DNA of 47,112 nt from CAIRDP01 sp037138335 (GCA_037138335.1 JBAXIO010000024.1:1-47112); one strand, 5' to 3'. Positions 16,645 through 24,852 are shown, counted from the first letter of the stretch. The notes: a model not told the origin generated them from the letters alone. Translations and numbers: made by a program.

Positions 16645-18042
16645 ATGGAACATCTGCGAAGGAACAAGGTCTGCGATCTGCTGAAATCAACTGAATTCGG
16701 GAATGAAGTGCTGGTGAAAGGATGGGTGCGTACCCGCCGCGGGAACAAGAACGTGAATTTCATCGCACTTAACGACGGGAGCATCATCCACAGCATACAG
16801 GTGGTGATCGACATGGCTAACTTCAGCGAAGAGGCTTTGAAACCTGTTACCACCGGTTCATGCATCGCAGTGAAAGGCATACTCGTCGAATCGAAGGGAC
16901 AGGGCCAGAGCGTGGAGATCCAGGGGAAGGAGATCGAGGTATACGGCACCGCTGATCCGGAGACATACCCATTACAGAAAAAGGGCCATACCATGGAGTT
17001 CCTCAGGGAGATCGCCCACCTGCGTCCCCGCACGAATACCTTCGGGGCTGTGCTCAGGATACGTCACGCCATGGCTTATGCCATCCACAAATATTATAAC
17101 GATAACGGCTTCTTCTACCTGCATACGCCTATCATCACTGGTTCCGATGCCGAGGGAGCAGGAGCCATGTTCCGCGTTTCCATACTGGACCCAAAAAATC
17201 CGCCATTAAAAGAAGACGGGCAAATCGATTACAGCCAGGATTTCTTTGGCAAGGAAACAAATCTTACCGTTTCGGGGCAGCTCGAAGGCGAGCTCGGAGC
17301 CATGGCCCTTTCGCTGGTTTACACTTTCGGCCCAACGTTCAGGGCTGAGAATTCGAACACCCCCCGCCACCTCGCCGAGTTCTGGATGATAGAACCTGAA
17401 ATGGCGTTTTACGATATCACCGATAATATGGACCTGGCGGAAGACTTCCTGAAATACCTGATGCAGTACGCCCTTGATCATTGCATGGACGACCTTGAGT
17501 TCCTTAACAAGATGTACGACAACGAACTGATCGCGAGGCTGAGGCAGGTCATCGAGAATAAATTTGAACGCCTCACTTACACCGAAGCCGTTGAAATACT
17601 GATGGCCTCAGGACAAAAATGGGAATACCCCGTAAGTTGGGGCACCGACCTCCAGAGCGAGCACGAACGTTACCTCGTTGAAAAACATTTCGGCAAGCCT
17701 GTCATCCTGACTGATTATCCAAAGGATATCAAAGCCTTTTACATGAAGCAGAATGCCGACGGGCGCACGGTACGCGGCATGGATGTGCTGTTCCCGAAGA
17801 TCGGGGAAATCATTGGCGGTTCGCAGCGCGAGGAAAACCTCGAGGCTTTGCAGAGCCGCATCCGCGAGATGAACATACCCGAAAAAGACGTTTGGTGGTA
17901 TCTTGATACCCGCAAATTCGGCACGGCTCCCCATTCAGGCTTCGGTCTCGGCTTTGAACGCCTGATACTATTTGTGACCGGGATGGCGAACATCAGGGAC
18001 GTGATCCCGTTCCCGAGGACCCCGAAGAATGCAGAATTTTAG
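16645..18042 (+). CDS. asnS: Asparaginyl-tRNA synthetase
   Basis: 465 residues, the usual length. The N-terminal OB-fold anticodon-binding domain (VLVKGWVRTRRGNKNVNFIALNDGS) is followed by the class II catalytic core. Motif 2 is in FGPTFRAENSNTPRHLAEFWMIEPEMAF, and motif 3 is GLGFERLILFVTGMANIRDV. The long insert with the FFGKETNLTVSGQLEGE block is typical of AsnRS. It charges tRNA-Asn in the cytoplasm. A GTGAAC heptamer array begins 2 bases after its stop codon and can fold into a hairpin, which may serve as its terminator. Confidence 0.97.
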   Translation: MEHLRRNKVCDLLKSTEFGNEVLVKGWVRTRRGNKNVNFIALNDGSIIHSIQVVIDMANFSEEALKPVTTGSCIAVKGILVESKGQGQSVEIQGKEIEVYGTADPETYPLQKKGHTMEFLREIAHLRPRTNTFGAVLRIRHAMAYAIHKYYNDNGFFYLHTPIITGSDAEGAGAMFRVSILDPKNPPLKEDGQIDYSQDFFGKETNLTVSGQLEGELGAMALSLVYTFGPTFRAENSNTPRHLAEFWMIEPEMAFYDITDNMDLAEDFLKYLMQYALDHCMDDLEFLNKMYDNELIARLRQVIENKFERLTYTEAVEILMASGQKWEYPVSWGTDLQSEHERYLVEKHFGKPVILTDYPKDIKAFYMKQNADGRTVRGMDVLFPKIGEIIGGSQREENLEALQSRIREMNIPEKDVWWYLDTRKFGTAPHSGFGLGFERLILFVTGMANIRDVIPFPRTPKNAEF

Positions 18043-18044
18043 AC

Positions 18045-18122
18045 AGTGAACGGTGACTAGTGACTAGTGACTGATTTTATTCACTGTTCACTGTTCACCG
18101 TTCACTTTTCACCAGTCACCAT
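18045..18122. repeat. GTGAACA/GTGACTA heptamer array after asnS
   Basis: AGTGAACGGTGA (18045-18056) and TCACCGTTCACT (18095-18106) are a perfect 12-base inverted repeat. Between and after them are heptamers GTGACTA and TTCACTG. The array starts right behind the asnS stop codon. A sister array lies at 18497-18577, on the other side of the small gene at 18216. Confidence 0.9.
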
Positions 18123-18148
18123 TAAAAACATATGTAAAAATTAGGGTA

Positions 18149-18178
18149 TTGCATTTTTAAAATTTCGTTGTATTTTTG
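18149..18178 (+). promoter_or_regulatory. Promoter of the small sorting-domain-like gene
   Basis: TTG at 18149-18151, a 19-base spacer and TATTTTTG at 18171-18178 make one of the best-matching Bacteroidota promoters in the window. The start codon is about 30 bases beyond the expected transcription start. Confidence 0.75.
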
Positions 18179-18215
18179 CACTCGAAATGAACGACTAACG
18201 AAAGGAGCGATTGAA

Positions 18216-18497
18216 ATGCCGGTAAAGAAGCAGAAAATCAACAAGATAGACCTAGATTCCCTCAGCGAGACCCCGGTAATCAGTATCGACAACGCAACAG
18301 ATTATTCTCTCGAACTTGTTTCGAAAGACATCATTAAACATATCGCCATTACCGATCTCAAGGGAAAAGTCATACACGAATCAGACATCAACGGGAACAA
18401 ATTCGTGTTCAATTACAAAGCCAACTGCAAGGACATGTTCCTGTTGAAGATCCACAAGCAAAATCAGAAGGGCGAATCCCAGATACTTATTCTTTGA
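18216..18497 (+). CDS. Orphan T9SS sorting-domain-like small protein
   Basis: 93 residues. I chose ATG 18216 because AAAGGAG lies 8 bases before it and a promoter at 18149-18178 gives a short leader. Residues 30-93 follow the beta-sandwich pattern of type A sorting domains (SLELVSKDIIKHIAITDLKGKVI ... FNYKANCKDMFLLKIHKQNQ ... SQILIL). The pattern resembles the 'IYDLTGKLV ... GLYLLRI ... KKIIK' form. It has no signal peptide and no cargo domain, so it cannot be a normal secreted substrate. The N-terminus is basic (MPVKKQKINK). The gene is bracketed by GTGAAC heptamer arrays on both sides. The resemblance is by eye; the function is unknown. Confidence 0.7.
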   Translation: MPVKKQKINKIDLDSLSETPVISIDNATDYSLELVSKDIIKHIAITDLKGKVIHESDINGNKFVFNYKANCKDMFLLKIHKQNQKGESQILIL

Positions 18498-18577
18498 GTG
18501 AACGGTCACCAGTGAAAAGTAACTGGTGACTGAATTTATTCACTGTTCACTATTCACCATTCACCAGTCACTTTTTC
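18497..18577. repeat. GTGAACA/TTCACTG heptamer array after the small gene
   Basis: The array begins at the last base of the stop codon of the small gene (TGAgtgaac). It reads GTGAACGGTCACCAGTG, then AACTGGTGACTG, and returns as TTCACTGTTCACTATTCACC. The two halves are inverted and can pair. It is similar in sequence to the array at 18045. Confidence 0.9.
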
Positions 18578-18622
18578 CAGTCCCCAGGCAACCTTTTCCC
18601 TATTCCGGGTTATCTTTACAGG

Positions 18623-19204
18623 ATGATATTTTCGCGGAGGGACACTGCAGCTAAAAGGCCTGACCAGGCTTCCATCGGGGCTTTGTACGATAAACATGCT
18701 CCATGGCTCCTGGCGGTATGCCTGCGCTACACGGGAAACCGCGAGGATGCTGAGGATGTCCTGCACAACGGTTTCATGAAAATCATCCACAGCATCGACA
18801 GTTTTAACGACCAGCATACGGGCAGCCTCGAAGCCTGGATGCGGAAGATCATGGTGAATACGGCTCTTAACTACATACGCGACCACAAAAAGGAAAAAAT
18901 GTTCACGGTACTGGATCCCCTGCTGGAGAACTTCCGGGAATCTGAAGATACTGATGATTTCGGCGGATGTGATCTCACCAAAGACCAGCTGATGGGACTT
19001 GTTTGCGAACTTCCGGCCGGGTACCGCACCGTATTTAACCTCTATGTGATGGAGGATTATACCCATAAGGAAATAGGGGAGATGCTGGGGATCTCAGAAA
19101 ACACATCCAAATCGCAATTATCGAAAGCAAGAAATTTATTAAGAAAACGCCTTCTTGACTATCAAAGCAGTAAAAATTATGAAAAAGCAGAATCCAATAG
19201 ATGA
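18623..19204 (+). CDS. ECF-type RNA polymerase sigma factor
   Basis: 193 residues. Region 2 shows LYDKHAPWLLAVCLRYTGNREDAEDVLHNGFMKII, and region 4 shows ELPAGYRTVFNLYVMEDYTHKEIGEMLGISENTSKSQLSKAR, the normal layout of sigma-70 ECF factors. A possible -7 box TATCTTTA lies about 6 bases before the ATG, so the message would have almost no leader. The next gene starts inside the end of this one (19179 versus stop 19204), so translation is coupled. By analogy with ECF operons the neighbour is the likely regulator or sensor of this factor. Confidence 0.94.
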   Translation: MIFSRRDTAAKRPDQASIGALYDKHAPWLLAVCLRYTGNREDAEDVLHNGFMKIIHSIDSFNDQHTGSLEAWMRKIMVNTALNYIRDHKKEKMFTVLDPLLENFRESEDTDDFGGCDLTKDQLMGLVCELPAGYRTVFNLYVMEDYTHKEIGEMLGISENTSKSQLSKARNLLRKRLLDYQSSKNYEKAESNR

Positions 19205-20699
19205 CCTCTTCCGCTCTGAACTAACGGATTACAGGGTCGTGCCTTCGGATGAGCGCCGGGCAGCGTTCATGCGGGAGGTGGTTGGGAAATACGGCAAAGG
19301 CTCCCGGCCTTTCTGGTGGATCGCCGGAGTGGTCGCAATTATTTTGATCGGAGCAGGAATAGCGGTGTTTGTCCTTGAAAATCATTCGCCGGCACCCGCT
19401 CATGAAGGAAGCGTTGCTTCTGCAATGCCTTCAGCTCCCCCTGCTTCATCCACCCCGTTTGCCCGTAGCACTGCGTCAGCTAATACCACAACCGGAACTG
19501 TAAAATCAAACGAAATCAATGGAAATAAAACAAATACTATAAATACCACTCATCCCGCATCCCCTAACCCGGCTCCTGGGTCCCAGGTTCCAGGTCCCAG
19601 AACCCAGAACCCAGTATCCAGCTCCCCGCTCCCTGCTCCCCGCTCCCCACTTCCTGCTCCCCGCTCCCCACTCCCCGGCCCGGCCCTCGCAGCGGCAACT
19701 GTTCCCGTTCCTTCGACGGGGGAGCTTCAGGCAAATCCTGCTGTAACCCCCGCAGCTTCAAAAGTCGAACAACCCCAATCATCACTCACACCCGTAGCGT
19801 CAAAAGAAGAACAACCCCAGTCATCACTCACCCCCGCAGCGCCAAAACCTGAGCAGTCCCGGCCATCGCTTACACCTGAAGCGCCAAAACCTGAAGCCTC
19901 AATGGTTACGCCTGCGCCAAAAGCGGAAACAACCAAATCATCCGCCAAACCTGAAGCTCAGAACGAAGAGAAAAAAGCAACATACAGGGAGAAAAGCTAT
20001 CCGCCGAAAAAATGGAACATCAGCGCTGGCGCATATTATACCCCCGAATGGATGTTCAATACTTTGAACGGCGATAAATTTGTAAATAATTTCGGGGTGG
20101 AAGGCACCTTTCATTTCGGGCGGTATTCGGTGAGAACGGGAGTAGGGCTGAGCATAACTTCAGGCTCAAATGAAATGCTCAGGCAAACGAATTCTTATCT
20201 TGGGGCATACAACGCCCTGGATTCCATCTCATTCCAATGGAACCAGCAGCATACCAGCCTGGTCCCTACCTATTTTACCCAGCAAAAGAGTGTTTACGAT
20301 TCGACGCTTACTTATAACTACTCCTATAATAAAAAACGCTATACCTACCTCCAGGTGCCGCTGATCCTGGGATATGACTTCTGGCAGAACAACTGGCTCT
20401 CGCTGGGAGTCAGGGGTGGCGCAGTAATGTCGTTGCTGGTGAAATCAGAAAACCTCAGCGACACCTATAACGAGGGGAACGACAAAGTCATTACAATAAA
20501 TAACGTGAGCCCCGACCGTATCCAGCTTAACTGGCAGGGGATAGGAGGGGTCAACGCCACATTCAGGCTGTCGAGGAGGTTCAGCATAGAAGTTGAACCT
20601 GATGTAAGATATTATTTTAATTCAGTATATGAGTCCTCGGAAGTCACTACAAAACCCTGGAGCCTTGGGGTGAGGGCAGCGATTGTTGTCACCTGGTGA
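19179..20699 (+). CDS. Envelope-spanning partner of the ECF sigma factor: membrane anchor, Pro-rich linker, outer-membrane beta-barrel
   Basis: 506 residues from ATG 19179 (MKKQNPIDDLF). Residues 1-43 are cytoplasmic and could bind the sigma factor. One transmembrane helix follows (PFWWIAGVVAIILIGAGIAVFVL). A Pro/Ala/Ser-rich linker of about 200 residues includes a 16-residue repeat (LTPxAxKxEQPQSS type). The C-terminal 235 residues resemble an outer membrane beta-barrel of the porin/PorT-like kind (WNISAGAYYTPEWMF ... FRLSRRFSIEVEPDVRYYF ... WSLGVRAAIVV). The linker contains an in-frame heptamer array (19573-19682). A single chain linking cytoplasm to outer membrane would suit signal transfer to the sigma factor. 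This role is inferred from the operon and topology. Confidence 0.75.
   Translation: MKKQNPIDDLFRSELTDYRVVPSDERRAAFMREVVGKYGKGSRPFWWIAGVVAIILIGAGIAVFVLENHSPAPAHEGSVASAMPSAPPASSTPFARSTASANTTTGTVKSNEINGNKTNTINTTHPASPNPAPGSQVPGPRTQNPVSSSPLPAPRSPLPAPRSPLPGPALAAATVPVPSTGELQANPAVTPAASKVEQPQSSLTPVASKEEQPQSSLTPAAPKPEQSRPSLTPEAPKPEASMVTPAPKAETTKSSAKPEAQNEEKKATYREKSYPPKKWNISAGAYYTPEWMFNTLNGDKFVNNFGVEGTFHFGRYSVRTGVGLSITSGSNEMLRQTNSYLGAYNALDSISFQWNQQHTSLVPTYFTQQKSVYDSTLTYNYSYNKKRYTYLQVPLILGYDFWQNNWLSLGVRGGAVMSLLVKSENLSDTYNEGNDKVITINNVSPDRIQLNWQGIGGVNATFRLSRRFSIEVEPDVRYYFNSVYESSEVTTKPWSLGVRAAIVVTW
19573..19682. repeat. Heptamer array translated in frame in the linker of the sigma partner
   Basis: Units of the types CCCAGGT, CCCAGAA and CTCCCCG/CTCCCTG run from ctcctgggtcccaggttcc through tccccgctccctgctcccc. 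They encode repeats such as SPLPAPR. The family is the same as 14896-15070 (CCCAG type) joined to the complement of the GGGAGCA type seen at 23812 and 28167. Confidence 0.85.
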
Positions 20700-20806
20700 G
20701 TTCGCTCGCGTCTTTGCAACGCTGCTTTCGCTCGCATCTTTGCAACGCTGCTACGGTCCGCTGCGCGTCCCTGATGCTGCTTTTGCAAAATGCTCGCTCA
20801 AGACAA
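20700..20806. repeat. Palindromic element D, copy 1
   Basis: Two direct arms TTCGCTCGCrTCTTTGCAACGCTGCT start at about 20703 and 20729. They are followed by ACGGTCCGCTGCGCGTCCCTGATGCTGCTTTTGCAAAATG. The reverse complement matches 23362-23425 closely. The left arm shares TTCGCTCGCATCTT with element B. No gene lies in 20700-20904. Confidence 0.8.
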
Positions 20807-20904
20807 TAAGAAAATTCTTAAGTCCAGGCAACTAAATAGTAATTTCGTGTTTATAATACAGATGCAACAAACAATAATCCCAACGGTCAATCAATTTTAA
20901 TCTT

Positions 20905-22932
20905 ATGAAAAAACTTTTCCTAATCCTGATGATGTGGTTCGCAGCTGCCGGAATCTCGGTGCACGCGGACTCAATCCATGTTACGGGCTATGTTACCGAC
21001 AGTGTTACAGGTTTGGCTGTAGCCTCATATCCTGTTCATATTGACATCGATTCTAGCAGCAGCGGGTTCACCTATCACCGCGAAGTCCATACCAATGCAA
21101 ATGGTTTTTATTCCGATACCATTGTATTTTCCACCGGGGGCGCACCCACGGGCGTAATGAAGGTATGGGTGCTTGATTGCATGCAGAATGTACATATTCA
21201 GTACTTCTCATTCAGCCCCGGCCACCTCACGTTCAGCCAGAATTTCCTCATCTGCACCAGCACACCTCCACCCCCCTGCCATGCCAATTTCTACCCCTCA
21301 CAGCCTCCTCCTCCCGTAACCCCGCTGACTGTTCATTTTATCAATACTTCAGAGGGAGCCAACGGGCCATGGCAGTGGATGTTCGGAGACGGAACCTCAT
21401 CCCACCTTTTTGACCCGATCCATACTTTCCCAAGCCCGGGATATTATCACGTACACCTGACCATGGGCGACAGCGTACACGGAGGATGCTGGGATTCAAT
21501 CACACATACGATCTTTGTTGCAGATTCATCGGGTGGCCAATGCCATTCCAATTTTACCTGGTCTGTCGATTCAACCTATCTGAGCCACCCTGTTCAATTC
21601 ACCGATCTTTCGACTCCCGCACCAATCAGCTGGTCCTGGAACTTCGGGGATTCGGCTTCGGGGGCCAGTAATTTCTCAAACCTTCAGAACCCTATACATA
21701 ATTACAGCAGCGCCGGTGTTTTCCACGCCTGCCTTACCATCACTACAGCCAATCAATGTACATCGGTCGAATGCCATGAGATTTATATCGGCCCGCCGCC
21801 TCCGCCCCCATGCGAAAGCTGGTTTACCCATGTGAACAACTTCCTGCAGGTGAGCTTCGAAGGGCATACTCCGCAGAATGCACCACTCAGCACCTATAAC
21901 TGGAACTTTGGCGACGGCACAAGCGGAGCGGGGAAAAATATCGACCATACCTATGCAACTGCAGGCATGTATGAAGTCCACCTGACGACTATTACCCAGG
22001 ATTCCAACCAGTGCACATTCACGACTATGCAGCATATCTTTGTAGGCGACACCATGAACCTGCACCAGGTTTACGGACAGGTTTTCGAAGGGAACTTCCC
22101 CCTGCCTTTCGGTATGGCGATGATCTTTTCCAACGACACCTTGCCTGGCGGACAGCCGTTCTTCGCAGCATCTCCGATAGATTCCATGGGCGTTTACATG
22201 TTCCCTTATGTTCCCAATGGTCATTTTGTGATCTGGGCCATGCCATTTGATTCCACAGGCGGGTTCCTGCCCACATTCTATGAGCATACGCTTTACTGGC
22301 AGCAGGCCACGGTGATCGCACTGGGAAATCCGCAGAACCCATACAATATCAACCTTATTCATGCAGGCAATATGCCCACCGGACAGGGAGGTATCAACGG
22401 CCATGTAAATACTTCCGGACTGAAATCGGTGAGCGTTGACAAGATCGCCATGCTGATTACCGACGAACAGGGTAACGTACTCGGGTTCAGGAAAGTGACC
22501 CCGTCAGGAACCTTTGATTTCAGCGGGATGGCATACGGCACATATTACCTGCTGCCCGAGCTTCCGAACACTCCATCGGACCAGGTGAAAGTTGTGCTTA
22601 GCGCTGCTGCACCGGTTGCCAGCGTGGTGATGACCTTCAACGGAAGCACCATCAACAGCATCAGCGAACCATCGGCTGTGGAAAGCTTCATTGCTTATCC
22701 CAACCCGGTAAAGGATATTCTGAACCTCGGCCTTAAGCTGAACGCTTCAGTGAATGCCACTGCCGAGATCTACAGCTTCACAGGGCAGGCAGTTTTGCGC
22801 CAGGCACTAGATCTTGGCAAAGGCGCCAATGTGGTTAAACTCGATGTAAGCCTATTGAATTCAGGCTTGTATACACTGCGGATAACATCCCCCGGGGGAA
22901 TTAAGATTACGCAGAAGTTTGTGAAAGAGTAG
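20905..22932 (+). CDS. PKD-repeat secreted protein with T9SS sorting domain
   Basis: 675 residues with signal peptide MKKLFLILMMWFAAAGISVHA. After an N-terminal carboxypeptidase-regulatory-like beta domain (VTGYVTDSVTGLAVASYPVHI) come three PKD domains, each with a WxFGDGT-type motif (WQWMFGDGTSSHLFDPIHTF; WSWNFGDSASGA; YNWNFGDGTSGAGKNIDHTY). They are separated by Pro-rich linkers with PPPPPC. A second regulatory-like beta domain follows, then a type A sorting domain (YPNPVKDILNLGL ... YSFTGQAVLR ... SGLYTLRITSPGG). It should be exported by T9SS and held at the cell surface, where PKD domains usually serve adhesion or carbohydrate contact. No enzyme domain is visible. Confidence 0.92.
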   Translation: MKKLFLILMMWFAAAGISVHADSIHVTGYVTDSVTGLAVASYPVHIDIDSSSSGFTYHREVHTNANGFYSDTIVFSTGGAPTGVMKVWVLDCMQNVHIQYFSFSPGHLTFSQNFLICTSTPPPPCHANFYPSQPPPPVTPLTVHFINTSEGANGPWQWMFGDGTSSHLFDPIHTFPSPGYYHVHLTMGDSVHGGCWDSITHTIFVADSSGGQCHSNFTWSVDSTYLSHPVQFTDLSTPAPISWSWNFGDSASGASNFSNLQNPIHNYSSAGVFHACLTITTANQCTSVECHEIYIGPPPPPPCESWFTHVNNFLQVSFEGHTPQNAPLSTYNWNFGDGTSGAGKNIDHTYATAGMYEVHLTTITQDSNQCTFTTMQHIFVGDTMNLHQVYGQVFEGNFPLPFGMAMIFSNDTLPGGQPFFAASPIDSMGVYMFPYVPNGHFVIWAMPFDSTGGFLPTFYEHTLYWQQATVIALGNPQNPYNINLIHAGNMPTGQGGINGHVNTSGLKSVSVDKIAMLITDEQGNVLGFRKVTPSGTFDFSGMAYGTYYLLPELPNTPSDQVKVVLSAAAPVASVVMTFNGSTINSISEPSAVESFIAYPNPVKDILNLGLKLNASVNATAEIYSFTGQAVLRQALDLGKGANVVKLDVSLLNSGLYTLRITSPGGIKITQKFVKE

Positions 22933-22985
22933 AACTGGATAACTGGATAATTTGATAACTGGATACTGGGTAACTGGGTCCGGGA
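22933..22985. repeat. Octamer array after the PKD gene
   Basis: Units TGGATAAC, TGGATAAT, TGATAAC, TGGATACT and TGGGTAAC begin directly behind the stop codon (22930-22932). All are in TGG orientation, with no return arm. Confidence 0.85.
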
Positions 22986-23028
22986 TCAACAGATAAGCTA
23001 ACCGTTTGATTAAATGTGTTTTTTCGTT

Positions 23029-23062
23029 GCGGCGGACCGGATCCCGGTCCGCCGCTTTGCTT
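23029..23062 (+). terminator. GC-rich hairpin, likely terminator of the PKD gene
   Basis: GCGGCGGACCGG (23029-23040) and CCGGTCCGCCGC (23044-23055) form a perfect 12-bp stem with a 3-base loop, followed by TTTGCTTT. It lies about 100 bases beyond the PKD stop codon. The T-run is interrupted, so termination strength is uncertain. Confidence 0.55.
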
Positions 23063-23182
23063 TATACCGGAGGGGAAGGCTTGAAATGTTGAACTCCCTT
23101 TGCTTCAGGACCCAGGTCAGGCATGCTTGAAACAGAAGATCTCCACTCCCCCTTGGTATATTACTTTTAGCGCCGGGAAACA

Positions 23183-23227
23183 TTGCATAAAAAATGCAAT
23201 AACCCATTTATTGCAAAAAATATGCAA
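23183..23227. repeat. Second locus of 28-bp phased palindromes (two copies)
   Basis: TTGCATAAAAAATGCAA starts at 23183 and TTGCAAAAAATATGCAA at 23211, 28 bases apart. They are preceded by GCCGGGAAACA, as at the five-copy locus 13424-13552. No gene lies between 22933 and 23523; the space is filled by repeats. Confidence 0.9.
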
Positions 23228-23309
23228 TGAAAAATCCTGGCAAAAACAAATACGGCCCCGGATGCGGAAACAGATTTTATGTTAAAAACCGATCATCTCA
23301 CACAAACTT

Positions 23310-23466
23310 CCTGTATTGAGCGAAGCAGTTCACAAAAGCCGCCTTGGGTGGAGCGTAGTGAACATTTTGCAAAAGCTGCATCAGGGATGCGAAGCAGACC
23401 GCAGCAGCGTTGCAAAGATGTGAACGTAAAGCGACACCCCAGCGGCGGTGTGAAGATGCGAGCGAA
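23310..23466. repeat. Palindromic element B copy 3 with element D copy 2 nested in its loop
   Basis: The left part of element B (TGTATTGAGCGAAGCAGTTC, AAAAGCCGCCTTGGGTGGAGCG) runs to about 23355. The right part (CCCCAGCGGCGGTGTGAAG, ATGCGAGCGAA) resumes at 23437. Between them, 23362-23425 is a copy of element D (TTTTGCAAAAGCTGCATCAG ... GCAGCAGCGTTGCAAAG), otherwise found alone at 20700-20806. The intact B copies at 9296 and 9923 lack this insert. Confidence 0.85.
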
Positions 23467-23497
23467 AGCCGTGATGCAATAATGCTAGCAAAATTCG

Positions 23498-23505
23498 TAT
23501 CTTTG
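23498..23505 (+). promoter_or_regulatory. -7 box of the DUF6051-like / NusG-like unit
   Basis: TATCTTTG lies 18 bases before the start at 23524. It sits about 30 bases beyond the end of element B copy 3. Confidence 0.5.
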
Positions 23506-23523
23506 ATCTTCCAATCGAATGTC

Positions 23524-24852
23524 ATGAGATACACTGAGTCACACAAATACCTGATGAAAAAGGTCGATTTCGAAAAGGAGACCGTCGACCTAGGGGATGT
23601 GGAAGTGAGGAATATAAGCTTTGAGTCGAAGGCCTATGACCTGATACCCGGGGCTGGAGAGTATAAATGCGAGGACCACGATCTGAAATTTGGCAAGCCC
23701 CGCTCGTTCGTGTTCAATACAGGGCATGAAGACGAGCTGATCGATATAGCAGATACACTGATCCCGGAGAACAGGAAGTTCTACTGCCCGGTGTTCTTCC
23801 CCAAAGAGGGGATTCGGGGAGCGGGTAACGGGGAGTGGGGAGCAGGGAGCAGGGAACAGGGAACAGGGAGCAGGGAGCAGGGAGCCTCCAGTCCCCAGTC
23901 CCCAGTTCCCACTCCCCAATCGCGCCAGCGTCTCATCCTCCTCTTCCACGGTTTCAACGAGAAGAGCTGGGACAAATACCTGCCCTGGGCTCTGAAACTT
24001 GTGAGGGAAACGGGGAAACCCGTAGTAATGTTCCCAATTGCATTCCACATGAACCGTGCGCCGGTATACTGGGTGGAGAAACGAAGCATGTTCGCACTCA
24101 GCGGCAAACGGAAGCAGCATTTTCCTAACGCGATGAAGTCGTCACTCTCCAACGTGGCCATCAGCATCCGCCTGCACTCCCAGCCCCAGCGCTTTATCTG
24201 GAGCGGGCTTCAGACCTATTACGACGTCATCCGCTTTGCTGAAGAATGTAAAAAAGGGACAATCCCAGGCATAGAAGAAGGATGCAGCTTCGATTTCTTT
24301 TCGTATTCCATTGGCAGCCTGCTCGCCGAGATCCTCAAACTCAGCGATTACAAGGGTTATTTCACTGATTCCAAACTTGCTATGTTCTGCGGGGGAGCGG
24401 TATTCAACCGCTTATCGCCGGTGTCGAAATTCATACTCGACAGCGAAGCCAACGTGGCCCTGTACTCCTTTTTGGTGGAGCATATCGACAACCACCTGAA
24501 ACGCGATCTCCGCCTGAAACATTACCTGGGACCCGGACATCCCGAAGGCTATAATCTCCTGGCGATGCTTGATTACCGGAATATGCGCGAATACCGGGAA
24601 GGGAAGTTCAGGGAGATGCACGACAAGGTCCTCGCGATTACGTTGAAGGCCGATAAGGTGGTCCCGGCTTACGAAGTCATCAACACCTTGCAGGGCGCGG
24701 CACGCGACATCCCCATCCCCGTGGAGATCTTCGATTTCCCTTACCCCTATATCCACGAAGACCCATTCCCCACGACGATCATCCCCGCCGATATGGTGGA
24801 TGAAGCGTTTGATATCGTGTTTGAGAGAATTACGAATTTCCTGAGGTCATGA
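23524..24852 (+). CDS. DUF6051-like alpha/beta-hydrolase protein with an in-frame repeat insertion
   Basis: 442 residues from ATG 23524, chosen because the -7 box lies at 23498-23505 inside any longer frame. The alpha/beta-hydrolase fold is suggested by ILLFHGFNEKSWDKYLPWAL (oxyanion strand) and FDFFSYSIGSLLAEIL, where Ser is the likely nucleophile in a SYSIGS motif. A late Asp/His pair could be in ITLKADKVVPAYEV and YIHEDPF. I recall the family as DUF6051, of unknown substrate. Residues about 97-137 (GAGNGEWGAGSREQG and so on) are a translated heptamer array just before the first core strand. The next gene overlaps its stop by 4 bases (ATGA). Confidence 0.75.
   Translation: MRYTESHKYLMKKVDFEKETVDLGDVEVRNISFESKAYDLIPGAGEYKCEDHDLKFGKPRSFVFNTGHEDELIDIADTLIPENRKFYCPVFFPKEGIRGAGNGEWGAGSREQGTGSREQGASSPQSPVPTPQSRQRLILLFHGFNEKSWDKYLPWALKLVRETGKPVVMFPIAFHMNRAPVYWVEKRSMFALSGKRKQHFPNAMKSSLSNVAISIRLHSQPQRFIWSGLQTYYDVIRFAEECKKGTIPGIEEGCSFDFFSYSIGSLLAEILKLSDYKGYFTDSKLAMFCGGAVFNRLSPVSKFILDSEANVALYSFLVEHIDNHLKRDLRLKHYLGPGHPEGYNLLAMLDYRNMREYREGKFREMHDKVLAITLKADKVVPAYEVINTLQGAARDIPIPVEIFDFPYPYIHEDPFPTTIIPADMVDEAFDIVFERITNFLRS
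23812..23937. repeat. GGGAGCA heptamer array translated in frame
   Basis: Units GGGAGCA and GGGAACA run in one orientation (about 23816-23885). Units CAGTCCC and CAGTTCC then run in the other (23890-23925), so the array is an inverted pair. It encodes GSREQGTGSREQGAS and then PQSPVPTPQS. The reading frame is open on both sides. Confidence 0.9.

Noticed and set aside
21676..22404. Open frame opposite the PKD gene
   Set aside because: The sense-strand gene has a signal peptide, PKD motifs and a sorting domain; the antisense frame has none.
23410..23523. Upstream extension of the DUF6051-like gene
   Set aside because: The additional 38 codons are element B repeat DNA and contain the -7 box, so the start at 23524 is preferred.
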